Assembly: GCF_003054055.1 (NCBI RefSeq)
Contig: NZ_QBKI01000002.1
Location: forward strand, 620,001-684,000
Direction of reading: 5' to 3'
DNA: 64,000 bases
Origin: Pontibacter mucosus
GTDB taxonomy: Bacteria > Bacteroidota > Bacteroidia > Cytophagales > Hymenobacteraceae
The notes beneath the pieces are model-generated. The model was not told the DNA's origin. It saw nothing but the letters and a program-made list of their open reading frames with translations, and searched no databases. Made by a program: the position numbers and the translations under genes. The first letter of the stretch is position 1, and each line of letters opens with the position of its first letter. Below are positions 50,309 to 58,841 of this stretch, piece by piece.

Positions 50309-50914
50309 ATGAAAGAACTCACACAAAACCTGCTTGTTCAATTAGCTGACGCACAGCGCTACTTTATTCATTTCATTCGCATCTCCATTTTTATTGTCAT
50401 GGCCTGGATTGGGGGGCTGAAGGCCTTTCAGTACGAGGCGGATGGCATCGTACCCTTTGTGGCCAACAGCCCGTTCATGAGCTTTTTCTACAGCAAGGAG
50501 GCGCCGGAGTATACCAAGTATAAAAACAGGGAAGGGGAGGTGGTACCCGAAAACATCGCCTGGCACCAGGAAAATAACACCTACGCCTTCTCTTACGCCC
50601 TGGGCGCTGTCATCATCGCCATCGGCACCGTTACGCTGCTGGGTATTTTCAACGCCAAACTGGGCCTGTTAGGCGGCCTTCTGACCTTCGGCATGTCCAT
50701 CGTAACGCTTTCCTTCCTCATCACCACCCCCGAAGTATACGTGCCGGACCTGGGCGGCCCGGACCACGGATTCCCTTACCTGTCGGGTGCAGGTCGGCTG
50801 GTGCTTAAAGATATAATCATGATGGCCGGCGGATTGGTGGTTGCCTCGGATGCCGCCAAGCGGCTGTTGGCGGAAAACCGGGTGAAAGCTGATAATGCAG
50901 CTGTTAGGGTGTGA
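50309..50914 (+). CDS. DUF417/RclC-like inner-membrane protein
   Basis: A 201-aa protein with four TM helices. The N-terminal FIHFIRISIFIVMAWIGGLKAFQYEADGIVPFVANSPFMSFFY is the DUF417 (YkgB/RclC) signature, with 'W.GG.KF..YEA.GI.P.V..SP.MSF'. The later segment GHGFPYLSGAGRLVLKD-type end (here DHGFPYLSGAGRLVLKDIIM) also matches. In E. coli RclC belongs to the hypochlorite-responsive rcl regulon under the AraC-type RclR. Here too an AraC-family gene lies directly upstream. Function in this organism is inference. Confidence 0.85.
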   Translation: MKELTQNLLVQLADAQRYFIHFIRISIFIVMAWIGGLKAFQYEADGIVPFVANSPFMSFFYSKEAPEYTKYKNREGEVVPENIAWHQENNTYAFSYALGAVIIAIGTVTLLGIFNAKLGLLGGLLTFGMSIVTLSFLITTPEVYVPDLGGPDHGFPYLSGAGRLVLKDIIMMAGGLVVASDAAKRLLAENRVKADNAAVRV

Positions 50915-51384
50915 ATCCGTCAAGCTATACTTTGCTTTAGGAGGATGTTAAGTTTTACCCGAAACTGTCCCCTTGAGGGGACTATAGGGGTGTTTACATC
51001 TGCAGACATACACCACAAGCTGTTTAATGGCGCGAGCGCCCACGCTCGTGACCAAGTATAGTTTGGGCCTCCGGTCCAGTCGGATTACAAATCCGAGAAG
51101 ATAAGAGGACACGGGTTGCAAACCCGCGCCAGCAATTAGGAGTGGGAGAAAAGTCCCCCTTTGAAGGGGGTAGGGGATGATAATCGGCTACAGACAATTC
51201 CCCTCCTCGGGAGGGGTAGGGGTGGGTTTACACCTTCACCAAAGTATAAATCGTAACCTGAGTCCTGTAAAGCATAAAGAGCGCGCCAACGCGAAAACAT
51301 TTGCGAGAGTAAACGGTATTAACCCCGGAAGAGTAATATCAGGAAGAAGGGAAGAACTTCAACGCAAAGAAACAGGCGCGCTCC
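50915..51384. repeat. Spacer with B, REP-like and C-type repeats
   Basis: No gene. B arm at 50961-50998, REP-like GCGCGAGCGCCCACGCTCGTG at 51032-51052, tail-type unit at 51054-51135 with ACACGGGTTGCAAACCCGCG, and C-like hairpins at 51142-51232. The promoter of the next gene is presumably 51300-51380. Confidence 0.7.
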
Positions 51385-51966
51385 ATGTACGAATTATTTT
51401 TTGAGGAATTTAACAAGAAGGTTCCGCTGACAGCGGAAGAGCAGGAGCAGATAAAGCACTACCTCACTCCCAAGAAGCTCCGCCGAAAGCAATACCTGCT
51501 GCAGGAGGGAGACGTGTGCAAGTTCATCGCATTTGTGGAAAAAGGCGCGCTACGGGCTTATTCCGTAGACGAAAACTTTACTGAGAACATCATCCAGTTT
51601 GCTCTGGAGGGATGGACCATCTCCGACCTCTACAGTTTCCTGACGGGGGAGCCCGCCGTGTACAACATCGATGCCCTGGAGGACTCCGAGCTGGTGCTCA
51701 TCAGCAAGTCGGCGCACGAAGAGATGCTGCAGACAATTCCCAAGTATGAAACCTACACCCGCCTGAACATAACAGGCGCTTACCTGGCCATGCAGCGCCG
51801 GATAACCACCATCATCAGCTCCACGGCCGAGGAAAGGTACCAGGATTTTATCAACCTCTACCCGCATATCGCGCAGCGTGTACCCCAGCACATGATTGCC
51901 TCCTACATCGGCCTTACCCCTGAAACCCTGAGCCGCATTCGCAAAAAGCTCTCCTCGGGCAGGTAG
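51385..51966 (+). CDS. Crp/Fnr family transcriptional regulator
   Basis: A 193-aa regulator: cNMP-like beta roll (KKLRRKQYLLQEGDVCKFIAFVEKGALRAYSVDENFTENIIQFALEGWTISDLYSFLTGEPAVYNIDALEDSEL), a dimer helix (KYETYTRLNITGAYLAMQRRITTIISSTAEERY), and the DNA-binding HTH (VPQHMIASYIGLTPETLSRIRKKL). It has one cysteine in the domain and lacks the FNR Fe-S cluster ligands. A perfect TTGATTTAAATCAA box 21 bp after its stop, ahead of a NADP-binding protein gene, suggests that it regulates the downstream YceI/DoxX cluster. Signal unknown. Confidence 0.92.
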   Translation: MYELFFEEFNKKVPLTAEEQEQIKHYLTPKKLRRKQYLLQEGDVCKFIAFVEKGALRAYSVDENFTENIIQFALEGWTISDLYSFLTGEPAVYNIDALEDSELVLISKSAHEEMLQTIPKYETYTRLNITGAYLAMQRRITTIISSTAEERYQDFINLYPHIAQRVPQHMIASYIGLTPETLSRIRKKLSSGR

Positions 51967-51987
51967 TTTTCCTATCCTCCAAATCTC

Positions 51988-52001
51988 TTGATTTAAATCA
52001 A
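51988..52001. promoter_or_regulatory. FNR/CRP-type box TTGATTTAAATCAA
   Basis: Exact match to the FNR consensus TTGAT-N4-ATCAA and a perfect palindrome. It is 75 bp upstream of ATG 52076. The likely binder is the Crp/Fnr-type protein encoded just before it. Confidence 0.7.
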
Positions 52002-52075
52002 CGGGTTTTCTTGACAATACGCAATGCGACAGGGCCCCTTGCCGCCGTACCTTTGTATTGTTCAAAGTACAGCGC

Positions 52076-52636
52076 ATGATAACAAAGCAAACCATCACCA
52101 TTGTAGGAGCCTCCGGAAGTACGGGCACAGCTATTTCCAGTAGCCTGTTACGGGGCAATTACCGGTTGTTGCTTTGCGGAAGTGACCTTGCCGAAGTACA
52201 GAAAGTGGTAGATGCGGTAAAGCGCCACATCGCCGCAGCGGAGGTGGAGGCCCTGGACTGTACGCTGGACGCCTGCTGGGAAGCGGACATCATCGTTCTG
52301 GCAGTGCCTTTTGCAGAAGTGCAGGAGGTGGCTGACCGGATACGGGAGGTGGTGAACCAGAAAGTGGTCATCAGCCTGGCCAGCCCGCAGGATAACGCGC
52401 ACGATGCTCCGGCAACGGGTGTGGTGGCGGAGCTGCAAAAACTGCTGCCTTACGCTAAGGCGGTCAGGGTGTCTGCCAATCCCTTCACAGGCAGCAAACC
52501 GGCAGAGGCTTTCATCGCCGGAGACGACGCGGAAGCCCTGCAAACGGTTTCGGAGCTGGTGAGTACGGCCGGTTATCGCCCGGTGGTGGCAGGTGCCGGA
52601 ACAACCGATGCTTCTGCAACAGAAGGGAAAGTATAA
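52076..52636 (+). CDS. NADP-binding reductase, F420-dependent-NADP-reductase-like
   Basis: A 186-aa Rossmann protein. ATG 52076 (MITKQTITIVGASGSTGTAI) is preferred to the TTG 52058. The GxxGxxG nucleotide motif is GASGSTG; then ALDCTLDACWEADIIVLAVPFAEVQEVADRI and VVISLASPQDN, KAVRVSANPFTGS follow, as in the NADP oxidoreductase coenzyme F420-dependent family (PF03807). It is shorter than full reductases, so the partner substrate is unclear; bacteria of this group lack F420, so an NADPH-linked role is likelier. A Crp/Fnr-type box precedes it. YceI and DoxX genes follow within 80 bp and 25 bp. Confidence 0.75.
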   Translation: MITKQTITIVGASGSTGTAISSSLLRGNYRLLLCGSDLAEVQKVVDAVKRHIAAAEVEALDCTLDACWEADIIVLAVPFAEVQEVADRIREVVNQKVVISLASPQDNAHDAPATGVVAELQKLLPYAKAVRVSANPFTGSKPAEAFIAGDDAEALQTVSELVSTAGYRPVVAGAGTTDASATEGKV

Positions 52637-52718
52637 AGGGCCAGTCGGATAATCCTGAAACAGTAATTCAACTAAATTTCAACACCATAATTTAATTAAA
52701 CACAAATTTTAACTTCTT

Positions 52719-53291
52719 ATGAAAAGAGCATTTTTAATCATTTTCGCTTTCATTTCGCTTTCTGCTTTTACTGCCATCAACAGCGTGTGGACTAACGACG
52801 ACGCTCACTCGCAGCTTGGTTTCACTGTAACGCACCTTGGTATTTCTGATATCTCCGGAACGTTTGATGATTTCGACGTGAACATTACCGCCACAAAGCC
52901 TGACTTCAGCGACGCGCAGGTTGAACTGACAGCCAAAACCGCTTCTATCAACACCCGAGTGGCAGACAGAGACAACCACCTGAAGAGCGCAGATTTCTTT
53001 AACGTGGAGAAATACCCGACGCTTACTTTCAAGAGCACCGGCGTGAAGAAAGCTGGCAAAAACGCTTACAAGCTTTCCGGTAACCTGACCATGAACGGCG
53101 TAACCAAGCCTGTAGCCATGGATATGGTGTACAAAGGATCTGTAGAGAACCCAATGAACAAGAAGCAAACGGCTGGTTTCCAGGTAACAGGCACTATCAA
53201 GCGCTCTGACTTTAACTTAGGTAGCGGCTTCCCGGCTCCAATGATTAGCGACGAAGTACGCATCAAGGCTGACGGCGAGTTTATCCAGTAA
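52719..53291 (+). CDS. YceI-family periplasmic protein
   Basis: A 190-aa exported protein with a signal peptide (MKRAFLIIFAFISLSAFTAI). The YceI lipocalin-like barrel shows WTNDDAHSQLGFTVTHLGISDISGTFDDFDVNITATKPDF, DRDNHLKSADFFNVEKYPTLTFKSTGV and LTMNGVTKPVAMDMVYKG, then IKRSDFNLGSGFP. YceI family members bind isoprenoid-like lipids. It lies in the probable unit reductase - YceI - DoxX, which suggests a redox/oxidative-stress context. The upstream region is AT-rich. Confidence 0.94.
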   Translation: MKRAFLIIFAFISLSAFTAINSVWTNDDAHSQLGFTVTHLGISDISGTFDDFDVNITATKPDFSDAQVELTAKTASINTRVADRDNHLKSADFFNVEKYPTLTFKSTGVKKAGKNAYKLSGNLTMNGVTKPVAMDMVYKGSVENPMNKKQTAGFQVTGTIKRSDFNLGSGFPAPMISDEVRIKADGEFIQ

Positions 53292-53313
53292 TCCATACTT
53301 AAAGGAACTTACT

Positions 53314-53754
53314 ATGAAGAGGCTTCTGAACGTATATCCGAGCGCCACTGGCATTGATGTGGCGCTACTGATAACCAGGGTAGCGGTTGCCTTCCTGATG
53401 CTGGTGCACGGGCTGCCCAAAATGGAACAACTTTTCGGAGACGGACCTATCCAGTTTCCGGCGGTGCTCGGCCTGAGTGCCGGCATCTCGCTTGCCCTGG
53501 CCGTTTTTGCCGAAGTAGTCTGTTCTATACTTATCCTGGGAGGGCTGGGCACCAGACTGGCTGCTATCCCTCTGCTCATCACCATGCTGGTAGCGGCGTT
53601 TTATGTGCATAGCGCAGACCCCTTTGCTCAAAAAGAGCTGGCCATCCTGTACCTGATTCCGTACGTGGTGCTGCTGCTGATGGGCAGCGGAAGATACTCC
53701 CTCGATTACCTGCTACTGCAGCCTTCCTATAAGCGAAAACTTTCGATGGAATAG
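53314..53754 (+). CDS. DoxX family membrane protein
   Basis: A 146-aa four-helix membrane protein. DVALLITRVAVAFLMLVHGLPKMEQLFGDGP is the DoxX start; GLSAGISLALAVFAEVVCSILILGGLGTRLAAIPLLITMLVAAFYVHSADPF follows and contains the conserved 'E..' in helix two. DoxX proteins form oxidoreductase complexes in some bacteria (thiosulphate:quinone oxidoreductase in archaea; redox stress in mycobacteria). Last gene of the apparent unit after YceI; a strong terminator follows. Confidence 0.92.
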   Translation: MKRLLNVYPSATGIDVALLITRVAVAFLMLVHGLPKMEQLFGDGPIQFPAVLGLSAGISLALAVFAEVVCSILILGGLGTRLAAIPLLITMLVAAFYVHSADPFAQKELAILYLIPYVVLLLMGSGRYSLDYLLLQPSYKRKLSME

Positions 53755-53819
53755 TGTCCTTAGGGACTATTTCCTGAAAGTATGAATGTGAGAGCGCAGC
53801 ACCTGCCTCTCCGAGATTA

Positions 53820-53861
53820 AAAGCATCGGGTCCGGCCTAACAAGGCCGGACCCGATGCTTT
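53820..53861. terminator. Bidirectional terminator between the DoxX and creatininase genes
   Basis: Perfect 18-bp stem AAAGCATCGGGTCCGGCC / GGCCGGACCCGATGCTTT with T and A runs on both sides. Confidence 0.9.
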
Positions 53862-53894
53862 TTTAGTATAGGCACTTTTTTGAAGGGCATACTT

Positions 53895-54767
53895 TTATGG
53901 GCGGGCATCTACCTTCTCAACTCTGTCAAAGTACTCGCGCTGCAGTTCCAGCGTTTTGGTGTCTGCTTTCACGGCTTTCAGCGCCTTTACCAGCGTTTCC
54001 ACCTTGTTCTCGGTGATGAGCTTACCCATTTCCTTCGAGGCTTTGGCGCCCTCTCCGGCGTAGTGGTTGGGGTAGCTGGCGTACCACCAGATACCGGTGT
54101 AGAGGTTCGGCAGGGAAGCCATGCGCTTCTGGTCTTCCCCGGACTCCGTTGTGGCAAGGTTCTGCTTCACCAAATCGGGGCGCAGGTAGAGCAGGGTAGA
54201 GGTTTCGTTTTCACCGGCATGCATGTCGCCGGCCGGGTCAGATTTGCGCAGCTTCTTTGCCTTTTCCGCGAAAGCCGGGTCCTGGCCGGGGTCGAAGAAG
54301 TACACGGCGTAGTCGCGGCGCTTCTCCAGCTGGGCCTGCACAAAGTACCGCAGCAGCTGCGGGTTGCCACCATGGCCGTTCACGATAACAATCTTATCGA
54401 AGCCGTTCCGGGCGATTTCCTCCACAGTGGCCTCCAGCAGATCCCATACCACCCGGCTGGGCAGCGCGAAGGTGCCCGGTTGCTGCTTTGCTTCGTACAC
54501 CTGCCCGTAAAAGTAGTCCGGGAAAACAACGGCATACTCCTGCTTGGCGGCCCTGGCAGACCATTCCCGCACGTGAATCAAATCAGAACCAAGCGGCGCA
54601 TGCGGGCCATGCTTCTCCAGAATACCGATGGGCAGGATACAAGTGCGGTTTGACTTCTCGAGGGCTTTGGGCCAGTCGTTGGCGGTGAGTTCGTCCCAGC
54701 GGTACGGGATGTTTTGCGCCACGGCAGTAGACGCCGCGAAGAGAAATAAAAGTAAAAGAAGTCGCAT
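53895..54767 (-). CDS. Creatininase-family amidohydrolase, exported
   Basis: A 290-aa protein with a signal peptide (MRLLLLLFLFAASTAVAQ). The family metal motif is in LPIGILEKHGPHAPLGSDLIHV (Glu, His, Asp ligands), and HGGNPQLLRYF and DMHAGENETSTLLYLRPDLV follow, the latter with His/Glu of the active site. Creatininase-type enzymes open cyclic amides such as creatinine; others in the family act on unrelated amides or formylated intermediates, so substrate is uncertain. Monocistronic with shared terminator. Confidence 0.92.
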   Translation of the reverse strand: MRLLLLLFLFAASTAVAQNIPYRWDELTANDWPKALEKSNRTCILPIGILEKHGPHAPLGSDLIHVREWSARAAKQEYAVVFPDYFYGQVYEAKQQPGTFALPSRVVWDLLEATVEEIARNGFDKIVIVNGHGGNPQLLRYFVQAQLEKRRDYAVYFFDPGQDPAFAEKAKKLRKSDPAGDMHAGENETSTLLYLRPDLVKQNLATTESGEDQKRMASLPNLYTGIWWYASYPNHYAGEGAKASKEMGKLITENKVETLVKALKAVKADTKTLELQREYFDRVEKVDARP

Positions 54768-54961
54768 AGGTTAGAATAGGTTAAGGTGAGATTATACTTT
54801 GTGAATATAGTATTCCTGTGATTCAGTTGCAACGTTTCTTTGTCTGTTTAAACCTGAATATGTGCTGCTTGTCTTGGTCGCTTTCTGTTCCTCTCATTGG
54901 ACCATTGGAAGGGCTGTAGACGAAGGCCGCCGGGATTTGTAGCTTGCTGAACAGCATAAAA

Positions 54962-55001
54962 AAGCATCGGGCCTGACTTCGCGAAGCCGGGCCCGATGTT
55001 G
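54962..55001 (-). terminator. Terminator after the SpmAB-fusion gene
   Basis: AAAGCATCGGGC / GCCCGATGTT stem (one G-U) with T-rich end on the minus strand; it resembles the 53820 terminator. Confidence 0.75.
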
Positions 55002-55026
55002 AAAAGTATAAATGCTTGCCTGAAGC

Positions 55027-56259
55027 TTAATGGAAGAACAGGTAGGCGATGAAGATGGCGGCAATCACGCCTGCCAGGTCGGCCAGCAGGCCGCACGTGA
55101 GCGCATACCTGGACTTACGGATTCCTACCGAGCCAAAGTATACAGCCAGGATGTAGAAGGTGGTTTCGGTAGAACCCTGGAAAACGGAAGCCATCCGCCC
55201 CACAAAAGAATCGGCCCCGTAATTGGTCATCGCCTCCACCATCAACCCGCGGGCGCCGCTGCCGCTCAGCGGTTTCATAAAGGCCACCGGCAGGGCAGGC
55301 ACGAAGTCGGTGTTCATACCGGTCAGGCCGATAAGGTAGGCAATACCATCCACCAGCATATCCAGCGCGCCGGAGGTCCGGAACACCCCGATAGCCACCA
55401 GTATCGCCACCAGGTACGGAATAATAGTAATCGCGACCGTGAATCCTTCTTTAGCACCTTCGATAAAAGCCTCGTACACATTCACTTTCCTGAAAAGTGC
55501 CAGCCCAATAAAGGAAATGATGATGGAGAAAAGAATGACGTTGCTGGCAACGGTGGAGATAACGCTTACCTGCTCCTGCGGGATAGTAGAGAAATAATAA
55601 ATCAGGCCGCCGATCAGCACGAGCAAAGTACCCAGGTAAGCCAGGATAACCTTGTCGAACAGGTTGATGCGCTGGTAAATGGCCACGGTAATAAGGCCAA
55701 CCAGTGTAGCGAAGAAAGTGGCCAGAAGTATCGGGATAAATACATCAGAAGGGTCGGCGGCCCCCAGCTGTGCCCGGAACACCATGATGCTGATCGGGAT
55801 GATGGTGAGGCCGGAGGTGTTGAGCACCAGAAACATGATTTGCGCGTTGGAGGCCCTTTCCTTTTCGGGGTTGAGCTCCTGCATCTCTTTCATGGCCTTC
55901 AGACCGAGGGGAGTGGCGGCATTATCGAGCCCCAGCATGTTGGCCGAAAAGTTCATCAGGATAGAGCCGTAAACCGGGTGGTTGTTGGGGATTTCCGGGA
56001 AGAGGCGGTGGAAAAAAGGCCCCACCAGCCGGGCCAGGATGGCCACCACGCCCCCTTTTTCGCCCACTTTCATCAGTCCCAGCCAAAGCGTCATCACGCC
56101 CGTCAGGCCCAAAGAAATCTCAAAGCCCAGCTTGGCATTGTCGAAGGTGCTGGCCACGAGCTTCTGAAAAATCTCGGTATCGTTAAAAAAGATGAGTTGA
56201 AACAGCGCAATTGCAAAGGCCACCAGGAAAAAGGTAGCCCAGAGGTAATTTAAAACCAT
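55027..56259 (-). CDS. SpmA-SpmB fusion (nucleoside recognition domain) membrane protein
   Basis: A 410-aa membrane protein. The N-terminal half (MLGLDNAATPLGLKAMKEMQELN, preceded by GVMTLWLGLMKVGEKGG) matches SpmA, and the C-terminal half (IIPYLVAILVAIGVFRTSGALDMLVDG ... PVAFMKPLSGSGARGLMVEAMTNYG ... GSTETTFYILAVYFGSVGIRKSRYALTCGLLADLAG) matches SpmB. Each half has a Gate/nucleoside-recognition pattern. In Bacillus the two are separate sporulation genes; fused forms are common in non-sporulating bacteria, so function here is not sporulation. It may be a transporter. Upstream M14 peptidase gene has its own terminator. Confidence 0.92.
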   Translation of the reverse strand: MVLNYLWATFFLVAFAIALFQLIFFNDTEIFQKLVASTFDNAKLGFEISLGLTGVMTLWLGLMKVGEKGGVVAILARLVGPFFHRLFPEIPNNHPVYGSILMNFSANMLGLDNAATPLGLKAMKEMQELNPEKERASNAQIMFLVLNTSGLTIIPISIMVFRAQLGAADPSDVFIPILLATFFATLVGLITVAIYQRINLFDKVILAYLGTLLVLIGGLIYYFSTIPQEQVSVISTVASNVILFSIIISFIGLALFRKVNVYEAFIEGAKEGFTVAITIIPYLVAILVAIGVFRTSGALDMLVDGIAYLIGLTGMNTDFVPALPVAFMKPLSGSGARGLMVEAMTNYGADSFVGRMASVFQGSTETTFYILAVYFGSVGIRKSRYALTCGLLADLAGVIAAIFIAYLFFH

Positions 56260-56315
56260 TGGCTAAAAGGTTGGATAGGTTCGGATTTAGCCTGTAAGAT
56301 ACAAAGCCGGTATAA

Positions 56316-56353
56316 GAAAAACCATTGGCCTTTTGGCTGAACCAATGGTTTTC
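56316..56353 (-). terminator. Terminator between the M14 peptidase and SpmAB-fusion genes
   Basis: GAAAAACCATTGG / CCAATGGTTTTCC stem with an A/T-rich flank. Confidence 0.8.
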
Positions 56354-56385
56354 CGGGAATATTTTGCCGTTAGAGCAGCAGTATA

Positions 56386-57861
56386 CTACAGCACGAGACC
56401 ATGGAACAGCTCCGGCTTTTCAGCGCTCAAGTCATACACAAAACCATTTACCACAGCATAGCGCAGCTTCCCTTTCTCATCGGAAAGTATAAAGTTGGCG
56501 TCGCCGTTCAGGTTTAAGTCGTGGTCAACTTTACTAGAGGTGCTTACCACATTAAGCGGCAATTCCAGCGGGTTTATACTTTCCGGCAGCTGCTGCACCT
56601 GCACGGTGGTATAGCCTTTGGCCAACAGGCTCCTGGCGCGGCGCGGTTTGAGGTCGGCTATACTTTTAAAGGGCTTGTCGTATATTTTGCCAGGCTCCAG
56701 GCGCAACCCCGATGCGTCGATTTCCTCGTACCCGTGGAAGATGCTCATGTCACCCACCTGCGCCACCGAACTGCGGTGGTAGAAGCCCTTGCCAACCGGA
56801 GCATCTTCTTCATCCCGGAAAACACCTACATCCAGCAGCACGTCGTGCCCGCCGCGGTGGAAACGTACATTGCGCAGCACCAGGTCGTAGAGGTTACGCT
56901 CGTTCTGCGGGATTTTATAGTAATCGTCCAGTGCGTAAGCGGTGTAGCCGTTCTCCGAAATAAGGTGCAGCGCCGAGAGGATAGAGGCGAAATTGAGCCG
57001 GCGTATGTGCTGCTTCTCCGGGTCGTTGGGGTAACCTCCTGACTCAATAAGAATCACGCTCGTTCCCCATTTCTGGATATTGTCGCCGAAAGCCCGAGGC
57101 TCGAACTCGTCGGAGTACTTGGCCACATGACCCGGCACCAGCTGCTGCAGCGCCTCGTTCATGCCCACAATCGTGCGCATAGCCCGCTCCCGCACGTGGT
57201 TTACGGTCTGGGCGTGGTCGAAGGCAGGGGCAAGGAAGGAGATGGTGGCGGGCTTGGGGCTGCTGCCAGCTGTGTAGTAGCGACTCTGGTCGTGCAGGTT
57301 AAAGCCGAACTCCGGGTTGAGGCTGTCGCGCAGGCTCTTGAGCAGGCGGGCCTCCGGGCTCTGCAGGCGCAGCGCGTCGCGGTTCAGGTCTATCTCCAGG
57401 GCGTTGTGGCGCCGGTACCGCTCGGCCCCGTCGGGGTTGAGCATCGGCACAAAGTATAAAGTGACGTTTTCGAGCAGCTGTTGGCGCAATGGGTTCAGCG
57501 CGTCGGACTGCTGCAGAAAGTTGAACAGGTCGAACAGGGCCATGGTGGCCGTGGGCTCATCGCCGTGCATCTGTGACCAGAGCATTACCTTGGTTTTGCC
57601 GCTGCCGGCCTTCACCAGGTAAATATCGCGCTGCTCCACCGACTGGCCTACTACCTGCACCTCGAACAGCGGGTTCTGGCGGAGTTGCTCCAGCAGCGGC
57701 ACGATGTCCTGGTGCTTAAAGCGGCGGTGCTGCAGGCTCGGCTCTTTGTAAGTGGCGTGTTGGTCGAAGGCCTGCTGCGCCACCTGCGTTGCGGATTGCG
57801 ACTGGGCCAGAACGTGTAAAAAGCTCATGAATAACAGGATGAGGGTAAAAGGTTTACGCAT
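56386..57861 (-). CDS. Secreted M14-family zinc carboxypeptidase
   Basis: A 491-aa protein with a signal peptide (MRKPFTLILLFMSFLHVLAQ). The M14 zinc ligands are visible: LWSQMHGDEPTATM (His, Glu) and later FGFNLHDQSRYY (His), and the general-acid Glu in TSVILIESGGYP. DLNRDALRLQSPEA supplies the substrate-binding Asn-Arg. The C-terminal ~130 residues form a beta-rich domain. M14 enzymes remove C-terminal residues from peptides or cell-wall-linked peptides. Monocistronic between terminator and a repeat island. Confidence 0.92.
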   Translation of the reverse strand: MRKPFTLILLFMSFLHVLAQSQSATQVAQQAFDQHATYKEPSLQHRRFKHQDIVPLLEQLRQNPLFEVQVVGQSVEQRDIYLVKAGSGKTKVMLWSQMHGDEPTATMALFDLFNFLQQSDALNPLRQQLLENVTLYFVPMLNPDGAERYRRHNALEIDLNRDALRLQSPEARLLKSLRDSLNPEFGFNLHDQSRYYTAGSSPKPATISFLAPAFDHAQTVNHVRERAMRTIVGMNEALQQLVPGHVAKYSDEFEPRAFGDNIQKWGTSVILIESGGYPNDPEKQHIRRLNFASILSALHLISENGYTAYALDDYYKIPQNERNLYDLVLRNVRFHRGGHDVLLDVGVFRDEEDAPVGKGFYHRSSVAQVGDMSIFHGYEEIDASGLRLEPGKIYDKPFKSIADLKPRRARSLLAKGYTTVQVQQLPESINPLELPLNVVSTSSKVDHDLNLNGDANFILSDEKGKLRYAVVNGFVYDLSAEKPELFHGLVL

Positions 57862-57954
57862 CGGTGCACGGGTTTAGAGGTGGCACTGCTTCAGCCGGGT
57901 AAGTTATAAAGTATAGCGCTGGAATGAAATGCCTGTTTATACTTTTTGTGTATC

Positions 57955-58039
57955 ACCCCACCCCAACCCTAAGAACAGGGGAGGGAGTTTGCAGTACCGG
58001 TTCCAACCACCCCTAACCCCTCCTTGTCTAAGGAGGGGA
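57955..58039. repeat. C-family composite repeat
   Basis: Third composite copy (compare 28008 and 42708), here without a facing inverted C unit. Confidence 0.8.
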
Positions 58040-58319
58040 GTCTGTAGTTACTTTGGCTGAAGTGTAAGCTTCGTAGTGGCTGTTCTCGTGCGGACAGGTC
58101 GCGACCTGTCCCTACAAGAATAAATCTAGCCTCTCCTGGGAAGAGGACTATTAAGTTTACAGAAAACTGTCCCCTTGAGGGGACCACAGGGGTGTAAAGC
58201 CAATTGCAAAAGATTTCACTACAAGTAAACACCCCTATTGAGCTCTGCTCGCAAGTTTCGAACTCTCGTTCTCACTTGTCCTCAAGGGGACAGTCTATAC
58301 TTGTTCCATCGCATAGGCA

Positions 58320-58714
58320 GCGGCTATCGAATGCTTCCCAGCCTTTGGGTGGAGCCCCTCGAGAGGTTCCGGTGACGAGCGACAGGGAGGCATTGCGACT
58401 TTAGGAGCAAAGGAAGCGAAAGCAGCTCGATGCCCTTATCGAGGGCCCCTACCCCCAAGGCGAGCCCTCTCGGGCTTGAGAGCTCCAAAGTATGATGTGC
58501 AACAATAGGTAAGTTAGTCTGGAGGAGGAACGGTGGCTAGAAAGTATAGCCTGTTTCAAGTGGAAGGAAGCAGGGGCTCAGGGAAGTATGAACCGGAAGT
58601 GTAACTAAAGTATAAAAGTGTAGCCGAAGTATAAGTATGGTTTTTCGAGCCAGCTGGGTTACAAACCCAACACTACCAACACCATAGTTAGGCACGAGTT
58701 AAAAACTCGCGCCA
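58320..58714. repeat. Long noncoding repeat, copy 2
   Basis: About 395 bp aligning with 16551-16914; it has a ~25-bp insertion after CGATGCCC and a changed AAGTATA array. The 3' REP-like tail is GGCACGAGTTAAAAACTCGC. Identity is high in blocks of 15-30 bp separated by variable stretches, which is typical of structured rather than coding DNA. Confidence 0.8.
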
Positions 58715-58781
58715 GCGGGGGCAGCGAGATGGTTAAAGTATAAGTCAAGTATAAAGCCATACATCAAAAAGTATGAAGTAT

Positions 58782-58819
58782 AAAAGGAGCCTCCCGGCAT
58801 AAACCAGGAGGCTCCCTTT
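58782..58819 (-). terminator. Terminator of the DUF4249 gene
   Basis: AAAAGGAGCCTCC / GGAGGCTCCCTTT hairpin, one bulge; followed on the + strand by TATACTTT, the heptamer. Confidence 0.75.
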
Positions 58820-58841
58820 ATACTTTGCAGTTGTTCTAAAA

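Larger units (their letters stand above)
57862..58782. repeat. Gene-free repeat island
   Basis: Order: C composite (57955-58039), D palindrome (58092-58111), facing B/G arms (58163-58292), long repeat copy 2 (58320-58714), then an AAGTATA array (58731-58790). No credible gene; the 57969-58232 frame is repeat DNA. Confidence 0.8.
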
